Shown piece after piece: positions 1 through 4,926 of a DNA stretch of 5,585 nucleotides. Under the pieces are notes generated by a model. That model was given only the letters and a program-made list of their open reading frames with translations, made no database searches and had not been told where the DNA came from. Positions within the stretch are counted from its first letter, which is position 1, and each line of letters begins with the position of its first letter. Location of the stretch: positions 1 through 5,585 of the forward strand of contig JASHVH010000152.1 in the NCBI GenBank assembly GCA_030039575.1, written 5' to 3'. A program made the position numbers and the translations under genes. The DNA is from Acidimicrobiales bacterium. Its GTDB lineage: Bacteria; Actinomycetota; Acidimicrobiia; Acidimicrobiales; Palsa-688.

Positions 1-26
1 TTCCTTTTTCCGTACCGCTTCGCTAC

Positions 27-40
27 CGGCAGGCCTGCCG
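27..40. repeat. 14-bp perfect palindrome
   Basis: CGGCAGGCCTGCCG reads identically on both strands (7-bp arms, no spacer). No T-tract follows on either side, so it does not look like a standard intrinsic terminator. It could be a protein-binding site or chance in GC-rich DNA. Confidence 0.35.
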
Positions 41-176
41 CGTCGCAGTGCTCAGACGGCCGCGCAGGAGCACGGTCGGCGGGTGGTCGGCATCTACGAC
101 AGGCCTCTTACCGGTGCGACCTGGCGGTTTCAGGCTTCAAAACTGAAGGTACGAGTTGGCCGAGCACAAGACAATG

Positions 177-210
177 GGCCCAGGTCGTCTCTCAGAAATG
201 GACCTGGGCC
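177..210 (-). terminator. Candidate hairpin terminator of the minus-strand operon
   Basis: GGCCCAGGTC (177-186) and GACCTGGGCC (201-210) form a perfect 10-bp stem around a 14-nt loop. The hairpin lies about 150 bases past the flavin reductase stop codon. Reading on the minus strand, the stem is followed by a T-enriched but not pure T run (CATTGTCTTGTG). Many high-GC actinobacterial terminators lack a proper U-tract, so a 3'-end role is plausible. It could instead be an operator-like palindrome. Confidence 0.4.
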
Positions 211-229
211 TAGGACCTCGGCAGGAGTT

Positions 230-246
230 GGCCAGGGTACCTGGCC
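230..246. repeat. Second hairpin, 7-bp arms
   Basis: GGCCAGG (230-236), loop GTA, CCTGGCC (240-246). It lies 20 bases from the 177-210 stem, so the two form tandem hairpins in the 3' flank of the minus-strand operon. They may act together in transcription termination or transcript stability. No T-tract is present. Confidence 0.3.
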
Positions 247-361
247 GGGCGGTACCGTCCCCGCTCCACGCTCTGCCCGGGAGCGCACGCTGCCGCGCAG
301 GTTGCCGCAGGGCTGCCCAGCGGCTCGCGGTGGGAGGATGGGCTCCCCCATTTGCTGTTTT

Positions 362-877
362 TCACATTGCCCCGGGAGTTTCTTTGGGTTCGGGGTGCAG
401 CTGGTGCAACCGGCTCCCGTGAAAGACGAGCGGCATCACGGTGTGGTCGCTGTTCAGGTCGTGCACGCGCAGCACCACAATGTCGTGGTCGCCCGCGCTC
501 CATCGTTGGTCGAGGCTGCAGTTGAACCACGCGCTGGCCCCGTCCAGGAACACCGCCCCATCGTCGCTTGCGTGCCAGTCGAGGCCCGAAAACCGATCGG
601 CAATCGGCTCGGCTAGTTGTCGGCACACCTTTTCCTGTTGCGCCCCGAGGATGCTGATACCCAACCTCTCTGCCTCGGAGAGCAAGGGCCAAGTTTTGGA
701 GGTATGCCCGACGCAGACAAGGACCATCGGCGGGTCCAGCGACACTGAGGTGAACGAGCTCACACTGATGCCTCGCGGCCGGTCGCCGATTAAAGCCGCC
801 AGCGCGGCTACGCCGCTTGGGAACATCCCGAATACCCGCCGCAAGGCCAGGGGCTCAAATGTGTCAGCCAAGCTCAT
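362..877 (-). CDS. Flavin reductase family protein (NADH:FMN/FAD oxidoreductase-like)
   Basis: A 171-residue protein with the single FMN-binding split-barrel domain typical of short-chain flavin reductases such as NtaB and HpaC, which are usually 160-190 residues. These enzymes use NAD(P)H to reduce free flavin for a partner monooxygenase. Hallmarks seen: an FGMFPSGVA stretch near residues 16-24, the flavin-binding GISVSSFTSVSLDPP segment near 36-50, GDHDIVVLRV near 129-138, and a C-terminal PLVFHGSRL near 149-157. The start at 877 was chosen because AAAGAGG sits at 882-888, 4 nt upstream; an in-frame ATG at 937 would overlap the preceding gene and add 20 residues not typical of the family. 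It is the second gene of an operon, 22 bp after the MBL-rhodanese stop. A monooxygenase partner survives nearby only as a fragment (2554-2820). The family call is secure; the physiological partner is unknown. Confidence 0.87.
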   Translation of the reverse strand: MSLADTFEPLALRRVFGMFPSGVAALAALIGDRPRGISVSSFTSVSLDPPMVLVCVGHTSKTWPLLSEAERLGISILGAQQEKVCRQLAEPIADRFSGLDWHASDDGAVFLDGASAWFNCSLDQRWSAGDHDIVVLRVHDLNSDHTVMPLVFHGSRLHQLHPEPKETPGAM

Positions 878-899
878 TGAACCTCTTTCAGTAATGCGC

Positions 900-2303
900 T
901 CACTCTGTGACGATCTCGAGACCCGCGTCCCGAGCATTGTCGAACCGGTCGTCGACCAGCACAGGGTCGAACCCGCGGCCTGACAGCACCGAAGCGGCTA
1001 TGGCAGCGCGGTACCCGGCGGCGCAGTGGACCCAGATTTCTTCGTCGCCCGACAACGAAGAAAGGGCGGGAGCTATTTCTGGGAGCGGGATGTTGCGCGT
1101 CCCCTTTATGTGCCCCTTTTCCCATTCGTGTCGAAAACGGACGTCAATTACGTCCGGGGAGGGGCTTTTCTTGCTCCGCTCCGCCAGGTCACGAAAACTG
1201 CATACGCGGTAGCGGCCACGCTGCCCCTCGAGCCGGGCCGCTGCGGTATCAAATCGAGCCCAGCCCTTTGGGCTTTCCCTACCGATCCGAGCCAGTAGCC
1301 GGCGGGCGTCGGTGACTTCCTCAAGGCTGCGCGCGACGATGACGAAGTCGGCTTCGGCCGGGACGAGCCAACCGAGGTAGGTCTGCAGGTTGGGACCGAG
1401 CTCGATGTTCAGTGACCCGCGCAGGTGCCCATCAGCGAACGCCCGACGCGGTCGGATGTCGACGACCACCCCTCCCTGCCCCACGGTGTCTCGTAACTCG
1501 TCTGGGTCGAAAGAAGGCAGCGGACCGTAACACGGCTCCGCTGCCCCGGCCCGGTTGAGGGCCCCCATCTCCCCGTAATAGGCCGGCACCGGGAGCGCTT
1601 CGCTTTTGAGCTTGGCCATGAAACAACACATGTCGAGGCGAGCCGCCGGGTTGCCGTCTCGCTCTGAGCCAATTGTGATTTCGGTGCCGGCCAGGATGGG
1701 AGCCGAGCCGGCGGAGCAGAAACTGCCGAAGCCGTGAGTGGGGAGGACCACCGTGCTCGGGGACAGTTCCGTAAGAAGGCGGCGTACCGAACGCCACTGG
1801 GCTTCCGCCAGCCGCTGCGTCGACGAGGCGCCAAAGAGATCGGTCCTGCCCGTCCCTCCTGCCAGGAGAGACCCGCCGGTCAACGCCACCTTGGCCCCCA
1901 AGGCGTCTTCGATTACGAAGCACAGGTGGTGGGGCGTGTGCCCCGGAGTCGAGAGTACGGTCAGGGTCAAGTCCCCGACCGTCAGGACATCGCCCTCCCG
2001 TAGGCCCTCGCTTTCGAAAATAAACTCAACGGGCTCGTCCGATGGCACGCCGTAGGTCGCCTTGGCTCGACGAGCCAGAGCCAGTCCCCCGCTCACGTAG
2101 TCGTTGTGGACGTGTGTTTCGAGGACCAAACTCACCTCGACCCCGAGTTCCTCAGCCGTCTGCAGGTAAGGGCCAGGGTCTCGTTGGGCATCGATGACGG
2201 TGGCTCTTTCTCCGTCGTGGATCAGGTAGCTACGGTCCCCCAGGCCTTCGGCGTCGTAGGCAACGACCTCCAGCCGCCTAAGCGTGGGTACCACTTCGGT
2301 CAT
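900..2303 (-). CDS. MBL-fold hydrolase fused to two rhodanese domains (persulfide dioxygenase-like)
   Basis: This 467-residue cytoplasmic protein matches the layout of the CstB/ETHE1-like MBL-rhodanese fusions, which oxidise or transfer sulfane sulfur from low-molecular-weight persulfides. Residues 11-255 form the MBL domain: THVHNDY at 63-69, GHTPHH at 121-126, TGGSLLAGGTGRTDL at 141-155, PTHGFGSFC at 188-196. Residues about 265-340 form a first rhodanese domain (VVDIRPRRAFADGHLRG) with no catalytic Cys. Residues about 380-467 form a second rhodanese domain with an intact loop, HCAAGYRA, Cys427. In the MBL site the final His of THxHxDH is Tyr69, and the Asp expected in TGD is Gly143. I recall similar changes in actinobacterial relatives, so this may be a subfamily trait. 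GGAGGAG at 2308-2314, 4 nt upstream, supports the ATG at 2303. It is the first intact gene of the operon with the flavin reductase. Confidence 0.93.
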   Translation of the reverse strand: MTEVVPTLRRLEVVAYDAEGLGDRSYLIHDGERATVIDAQRDPGPYLQTAEELGVEVSLVLETHVHNDYVSGGLALARRAKATYGVPSDEPVEFIFESEGLREGDVLTVGDLTLTVLSTPGHTPHHLCFVIEDALGAKVALTGGSLLAGGTGRTDLFGASSTQRLAEAQWRSVRRLLTELSPSTVVLPTHGFGSFCSAGSAPILAGTEITIGSERDGNPAARLDMCCFMAKLKSEALPVPAYYGEMGALNRAGAAEPCYGPLPSFDPDELRDTVGQGGVVVDIRPRRAFADGHLRGSLNIELGPNLQTYLGWLVPAEADFVIVARSLEEVTDARRLLARIGRESPKGWARFDTAAARLEGQRGRYRVCSFRDLAERSKKSPSPDVIDVRFRHEWEKGHIKGTRNIPLPEIAPALSSLSGDEEIWVHCAAGYRAAIAASVLSGRGFDPVLVDDRFDNARDAGLEIVTE

Positions 2304-2357
2304 CGCGCTCCTCCGTCGAGCTCCATGTGCGAGGCAGTCATCGGGATCCGATCTAAC

Positions 2358-2519
2358 TCAGTCTATGGGATCCATAGTAACACTAGCCGACCCTGGAGCC
2401 TGTTGGGCCAAAGCGGCGGCGAGAGCGAGGTGCTCGGCTACCTCATCGACGAAGCCTTGCGGCTCGTACCTGATCTTTGCAGCAGAACATCGAGATGCCG
2501 GCAGCGTTCGGTGCCCCCT
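2358..2519 (-). pseudogene. Possible 3' end of a lost minus-strand gene
   Basis: A minus-strand frame is open from 2519 to a TGA at 2358-2360, 53 codons with no usable start codon. Its C-terminal half reads like a real helical protein end (GFVDEVAEHLALAAALAQQA). It ends 54 bases before the MBL-rhodanese start, the spacing expected of an upstream operon gene whose 5' part is gone. I do not recognise a family. The overlapping plus-strand frame (around LLGQSGGESEVLGYLIDEAL, 2402-2461) has a higher GC third position by eye, so the coding strand is uncertain. Confidence 0.25.
2363..2377. promoter_or_regulatory. CTATGG-GAT-CCATAG inverted repeat
   Basis: A 6-3-6 inverted repeat lies 60-74 bases upstream of the MBL-rhodanese start codon. 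The position would suit an operator for a sulfur- or redox-responsive repressor. However, it overlaps the last codons of the putative gene remnant on the same strand (T-M-D-P-I-D-stop), and no clear -35/-10 pair flanks it. It is a candidate only. Confidence 0.25.
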
Positions 2520-2553
2520 TCAATATTCCCGCTGACGAATTGCACCCCGATGA

Positions 2554-2820
2554 CAGCGCGCCAGCCTGGGCAGGTTCGTCGGCGACCCGCAGGAGTTCGC
2601 AGATTGGTTCGAGGACAATCTCGAAGAGCGCGTCTTCGATGGCGTGCAGCTTTTCCCGCCGTGCCACCGCGGCCCCGCCGACTTCTTCGTAGACCACGTA
2701 GTTCCCGAACTGCAACGTCGGGGCATCTTCCGTAAGGAGTACGAGTCAACGCGCCTCGAAGAGAACCTGCAGCCAAGTTCGTTTGGGCGCTTTCGTTCGA
2801 GGGCACGGCCGATGAACTAG
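2554..2820 (+). pseudogene. C-terminal fragment of NtaA/SnaA/DszA-type flavin-dependent monooxygenase
   Basis: The plus-strand frame opens after stops at 2533 and 2551 and ends at TAG 2818-2820. From about 2575 it reads FVGDPQEFADWFEDN, then DGVQLFPP, then FVDHVVPELQRRGIFRKEYE and TRLEENL. This is the characteristic C-terminus of the LLM-class monooxygenases of the nitrilotriacetate monooxygenase component A group, whose consensus runs roughly VGTPEQVAD, DGFNLMPP, DFVDLVVPELQRRGLFRTEYEG, LRENLG. Full proteins are about 430-460 residues; only about the last 70 are present here, and there is no start codon. After about 2768 the frame runs out of family similarity into a different fragment. These enzymes need reduced FMN from a flavin reductase like the one at 362-877. 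The gene is non-functional as it stands. Confidence 0.7.
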
Positions 2821-2942
2821 CCATTAGGGACCGCGAGTACCACGACTCAGCGGAGTGGGCGGCGCGGAACGCCGGCAAGAACAAGCCCATCTTGCGTACG
2901 ACGGTCGCCGTCTGCGATGAGGTATGGCCACCGGGGCCATGA
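2769..2942 (+). pseudogene. C-terminal fragment of a NIPSNAP-like (dimeric alpha/beta-barrel) protein
   Basis: In a frame offset by one from the end of the monooxygenase fragment, the plus strand reads KFVWALSFEG, then ADELAIRDREYHDSAEWAARN, KPILRTTVAVCDEV, and ends WPPGP at TGA 2940-2942. The order of a hydrophobic strand, a helix ending in a D(S/P)EW motif and a final strand resembles the last 50-55 residues of NIPSNAP-family proteins, which often sit beside catabolic oxygenases. The frame is open from 2736 but has no start codon. It appears to be a gene end joined to the monooxygenase end by deletion. The family call rests on pattern memory and is moderate. Confidence 0.45.
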
Positions 2943-2964
2943 CGGGCCGCGTCCGCCGCAGGGA

Positions 2965-3663
2965 CTATGAAAGCGCTGTTGCGGCTTGGTCGATCAGATC
3001 GGTGATCGCAGTAGGTTGTGAAGCCAATGACGCATGACTGGCGTCAAGTTCGATCGTGGCCCGCGGCTTCATTCGTTCGGCCATCTGGCGCTCGGTGTCC
3101 GGAGGGATCATGCGGTCGCTCGTCGAAACCTGGTACCAGGTTGGCTTCTTCTTCCACGCCGGGTCGGTAATCGTGTCCGCCGTCGTCGACGCCACCGGTG
3201 CCTTCTGGGTAACGGCCATAACCATCGCCTCGTCTGCGGGCAGGTCCTGGCAGAAGCTCTCCTGGAACTTGTCCTGCTTTATCCACAGGTAGCCGTCGGA
3301 GTCGGGCGCGATGTTCCCGGCCGCCGCGGCTTCAGCTGCACGCCACTCACCGATCTGGGCCAGGCTCTCACCGGCGTCGGGAGCGAACGCGGCGACGTAC
3401 ACAAGCCCGACGACGTTCGCGAGGTCACCGGCTTGCGTGATTACCGCGCCGCCATACGAATGACCGACGAGCAGTACTGGCCCGTCGACCTGCTTGACCA
3501 TCTTTTGGGTGCGCGTCGCGTCGTCTGAGAGGGATGTCAAGGGGTTCTCTACGGCGTGAAGCGAGCCGTAGCCACGCCGGTTCAGCTCGACGATGACCTT
3601 GCCCCAATGGGCCGCGCCGCCCCAAAAGCCATGGACCAGAACGATGCTCGGCTTGTTGCTCAC
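2965..3663 (-). CDS. Alpha/beta hydrolase (esterase-like)
   Basis: A 232-residue cytoplasmic serine hydrolase of the alpha/beta hydrolase fold. Seen: VHGFWGGAAHW at residues 10-20 (oxyanion-hole HG), the nucleophile elbow GHSYGG at 67-72 with Ser69, an acid-strand segment STSDRMIPP at 180-188 with probable Asp183, and ASHASL at 208-213 with His210. The triad is therefore complete. A cap region of about 90 residues (95-180) is rich in Ala, Trp and Gln. Close actinobacterial relatives are usually annotated only as alpha/beta hydrolase or as putative salicylate/methyl ester esterases; substrate cannot be inferred. The GTG at 3663 is preferred to the ATG at 3690 because a perfect GAGGAGG lies 6 nt before it, and the extra nine residues would disrupt the usual short lead into the first strand. 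It appears monocistronic, flanked by gene debris on both sides. Confidence 0.93.
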   Translation of the reverse strand: MSNKPSIVLVHGFWGGAAHWGKVIVELNRRGYGSLHAVENPLTSLSDDATRTQKMVKQVDGPVLLVGHSYGGAVITQAGDLANVVGLVYVAAFAPDAGESLAQIGEWRAAEAAAAGNIAPDSDGYLWIKQDKFQESFCQDLPADEAMVMAVTQKAPVASTTADTITDPAWKKKPTWYQVSTSDRMIPPDTERQMAERMKPRATIELDASHASLASQPTAITDLIDQAATALS

Positions 3664-3669
3664 TGGTTT

Positions 3670-3676
3670 CCTCCTC
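3670..3676 (-). promoter_or_regulatory. Strong ribosome binding site fixing the hydrolase start
   Basis: GAGGAGG on the minus strand, 6 nt before the GTG at 3663. It selects the GTG over the upstream in-frame ATG at 3690, which would place this site inside the coding region. Confidence 0.8.
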
Positions 3677-3740
3677 GTTGCGCTCTGCAAGGTCGGGTAA
3701 TGCCAGACCCTGAGTCGGGCGCTCGCTTTTGTCGTGGACG

Positions 3741-3769
3741 ATCTTCCCCGATGGTCATGTGGTAGTCAA
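3741..3769 (-). promoter_or_regulatory. Candidate promoter of the hydrolase
   Basis: TTGACT (3764-3769, five of six to the -35 consensus), a 17-bp spacer, then GAAGAT (3741-3746, three of six to the -10 consensus). Transcription would begin near 3734 and give a leader of about 70 nt. The -10 match is weak. Confidence 0.3.
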
Positions 3770-3911
3770 GGTTGCACCATCCCTTCACCCGCCTCCGCCC
3801 GGCTGCCGACGACAAGCCCGTCTCGCGCCAGGTAGCCCTGGCGTTGGGCCGCGTAGCTGAAGCCCTATCGGGGCAGTTAGGTTTCCTATTTCCTGGGTTG
3901 CCGGGGCCCTA

Positions 3912-4072
3912 TTTCAGCAGATCTTTGAGCACAACGAGGACGAGTTGCGGGGGCCGAACCTCGGACTATCCCGACCATCGCCGTTATCGACGAGGCCCAG
4001 TCAGTGCTCAGCAGAACGGCACCGTCCTCCGCCGAGAGCCCGTCCGCGCTTCGCGCCAGCGGCGAAGTGTGA
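3912..4072 (+). pseudogene. Frameshifted fragment of a HerA/VirB4-like (DUF87-type) ATPase
   Basis: One plus-strand frame reads FQQIFEHNEDELRGPNLGL (3912-3968). A shift near 3969-3974 moves to the next frame, which reads PTIAVIDEAQSVLSRTAPSS (about 3974-4030) and stops at TGA 4070. The hydrophobic strand plus IDEAQSVL is a Walker B segment like that of HerA-type and conjugation-linked hexameric ATPases, where it follows a helix containing an HN(E/D) stretch. The downstream motifs of such ATPases (the WVKEGRKY-type and TQQPGS-type segments) and the upstream Walker A are missing. Only about 50 of several hundred residues remain, with one frameshift. The family call is from pattern memory; other P-loop ATPases are possible. 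Confidence 0.45.
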
Positions 4073-4223
4073 CTCCCAAAAGGGGATGGGCAGGCGAGAA
4101 GCTGTTAAGCGACTTGAAGCTCGAGAAGGCTAATTACAAAGGCACCGAATAATATAATGTGATCGAGCGCGTGCTCATGTCCGGCTATCGTCCGCTAGCT
4201 ATCTCGACTTCAAGAGAGGGAAC
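4073..4223. other. Intergenic region, no gene recognised
   Basis: AT content rises sharply around 4125-4160. One plus-strand frame stays open through the ATPase fragment to a stop near 4150 and ends with a lysine-rich stretch (GEKLLSDLKLEKANYKGTE), but it runs antiparallel to no known family and shares the region with the fragment above. The region probably holds upstream regulatory DNA for the membrane-protein locus. Confidence 0.4.
4153..4158 (+). promoter_or_regulatory. Perfect TATAAT -10 box
   Basis: TATAAT in an AT-rich island, unusual in this GC-rich window. No good -35 is present at 16-18 bp upstream. Transcription would start near 4165 and could serve the small reading frame at 4224 and the membrane protein. 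Confidence 0.3.
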
Positions 4224-4331
4224 ATGAAGGGGGCGAAGAGCCTTGCAATAGTCGTTGGCACTGGCGCGCAACGGCTTGCCAGACATTCCTGTCTGTTAGT
4301 ATCGGCTTGTGGTCAGTGGAGAAGTCTATAA
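4224..4331 (+). CDS. Possible 35-residue leader peptide
   Basis: ATG at 4224 with a purine-rich site (AAGAGAGGGA, about 4211-4220) just upstream. The peptide begins MKGAKSLAIVVGTGAQ and ends at TAA 4329-4331, overlapping the first 23 bases of the membrane protein gene in another frame. If translated, it could couple translation to the downstream gene, which lacks its own Shine-Dalgarno site. The N-terminus (basic residues then a short hydrophobic run) is weakly signal-like. With no homologue known to me, a chance reading frame is quite possible. Confidence 0.25.
   Translation: MKGAKSLAIVVGTGAQRLARHSCLLVSACGQWRSL
4280..4295. promoter_or_regulatory. CAGACA-TTCC-TGTCTG inverted repeat in promoter spacer
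   Basis: A perfect 6-4-6 palindrome ends one base before the candidate -10 box at 4297-4302 and overlaps the end of the candidate -35 (TTGCCA, 4276-4281). That is the classic place for a repressor operator. As RNA it would lie upstream of the proposed start site, so a riboregulatory role is less likely. Confidence 0.4.
4297..4302 (+). promoter_or_regulatory. -10 box positioned for leaderless transcription
   Basis: TAGTAT fits the actinobacterial TANNNT consensus and ends 6 nt before the GTG at 4309, so transcription would begin at the G of the start codon. The GTG has no Shine-Dalgarno sequence, as expected for a leaderless mRNA. A possible -35 (TTGCCA, 4276-4281) has a short 15-bp spacer; such promoters often depend mainly on the -10. 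Confidence 0.5.
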
Positions 4332-4821
4332 CCCTGAGCAATGGAACAACTTCTTCGTCTTAGTAGGCACTGGGTCTGCCGCGCTCACAGGGCTGGTTTT
4401 TGTAGCTTTGTCCATCAACGTAAAAGGTGTAGCCAAGGACGCTACGCACAGATATAGGGCCATCAACATGCTCTCTGGCTTCACCTCGGTGTTCATCATC
4501 AGTTCGTTAGCACTAATGGGGCGGCAGACATACCGGACGTTAGCCATCGAATGGTTGATTGTGTCTGTGTTGGCAGCTGCAATCAATACCAATGGCTATG
4601 TTCAGGGATTTAGACTATCCGGAAGCCGTTACGCTCTTAGCCCCGTTCGTGTAGCTGGTGGCAGTGCTTGTTACTTAGCCCAGGTCATAGGGTCACTAAT
4701 GCTCTATTTTGGGTCTGGGACCGGGATATACATTAGTGCAATAGCGGTCATCGTTAACTTCTGTTTTTTGGTTTCTGGCTCTTGGCTTCTGATCGTGGGC
4801 ACGTTGAATAGTTCTGACTAA
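4309..4821 (+). CDS. Small multi-pass membrane protein of unknown function
   Basis: A 170-residue protein with about five hydrophobic segments, near residues 14-36, 53-71, 78-96, 113-134 and 138-163, joined by short loops. The N-terminus reads YNPEQWNNFFVLVGTGSAAL, then TGLVFVALSINVKG, then a polar loop DATHRYRAINML, then a second helix. I recognise this as a widespread bacterial hypothetical membrane family with the conserved GTG(S/A)AALTGLVFVA opening, which has no firm function. The full length looks intact. The GTG at 4309 was chosen because it gives the expected short cytoplasmic lead and sits at the end of a leaderless promoter; no Shine-Dalgarno site is present. Base composition is about 50% GC in the part I counted, clearly below the neighbouring genes, which suggests recent transfer. 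It is flanked by gene remnants on both sides and is not in an obvious operon. Confidence 0.8.
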   Translation: MVSGEVYNPEQWNNFFVLVGTGSAALTGLVFVALSINVKGVAKDATHRYRAINMLSGFTSVFIISSLALMGRQTYRTLAIEWLIVSVLAAAINTNGYVQGFRLSGSRYALSPVRVAGGSACYLAQVIGSLMLYFGSGTGIYISAIAVIVNFCFLVSGSWLLIVGTLNSSD

Positions 4822-4863
4822 GCCCCGGTCTCAAGCTCCATCTGGGAGACGGTTACGCCTAAC

Positions 4864-4878
4864 CCGGACCATCTCCGG
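4864..4878 (+). terminator. Weak candidate hairpin after the membrane protein gene
   Basis: CCGGA, loop CCATC, TCCGG lies 43 bases past the stop. Together with an imperfect stem at 4828-4850 (GTCTC ... GAGAC) it could form the 3' end of the transcript. There is no T-tract, so confidence is low. Confidence 0.2.
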
Positions 4879-4926
4879 AGCCCGGTGCCTGCGCAGAGCT
4901 TCGCGGACCGGATGTTGTTGCCCGGG

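Larger units (their letters stand above)
1..361. other. Gene-poor flank with inverted repeats
   Basis: I recognise no gene here. One plus-strand frame is open from base 2 across the whole stretch and on to base 616, with a somewhat protein-like segment around 60-130 (residues such as AAQEHGRRVVGIYDRP). It resembles no family I know and then runs antisense through the flavin reductase gene, where it is certainly a shadow. The first 130 bases could be the end of a truncated gene. The rest lies downstream of the minus-strand operon and is its likely 3' untranslated and terminator region. It carries a 14-bp palindrome and two strong hairpins, listed separately. Confidence 0.4.
2304..2964. other. 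Inter-operon region filled with gene fragments
   Basis: No intact gene fits between the start of the MBL-rhodanese gene and the end of the hydrolase gene. Several frames are open, but those with family resemblance are partial, lack start codons and switch frame. The three supportable pieces are listed separately. The promoter of the minus-strand operon must lie within or upstream of about 2330-2520; I see no sigma-70 match there good enough to name. Confidence 0.6.

Noticed and set aside
83..616. Long plus-strand reading frame (177 codons)
   Set aside because: From 362 on it is antisense to a well-supported flavin reductase, and its composition (Pro/Arg/Gly-rich, low complexity) is that of a GC-rich shadow frame.
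2438..2890. Minus-strand frames opposite the monooxygenase and NIPSNAP-like fragments
   Set aside because: They are Arg/Ser/Ala-rich and antisense to plus-strand sequence with recognisable family motifs.
3772..4152. 126-codon plus-strand frame
   Set aside because: It has no family resemblance and overlaps the ATPase fragment in a different frame; the motif-bearing frames explain the sequence better.
4828..4850. GTCTC/GAGAC hairpin as a firm terminator
   Set aside because: The stem is only 5 bp with a 13-nt loop and no T-tract; it is mentioned only as a possible contribution to the 3' end.
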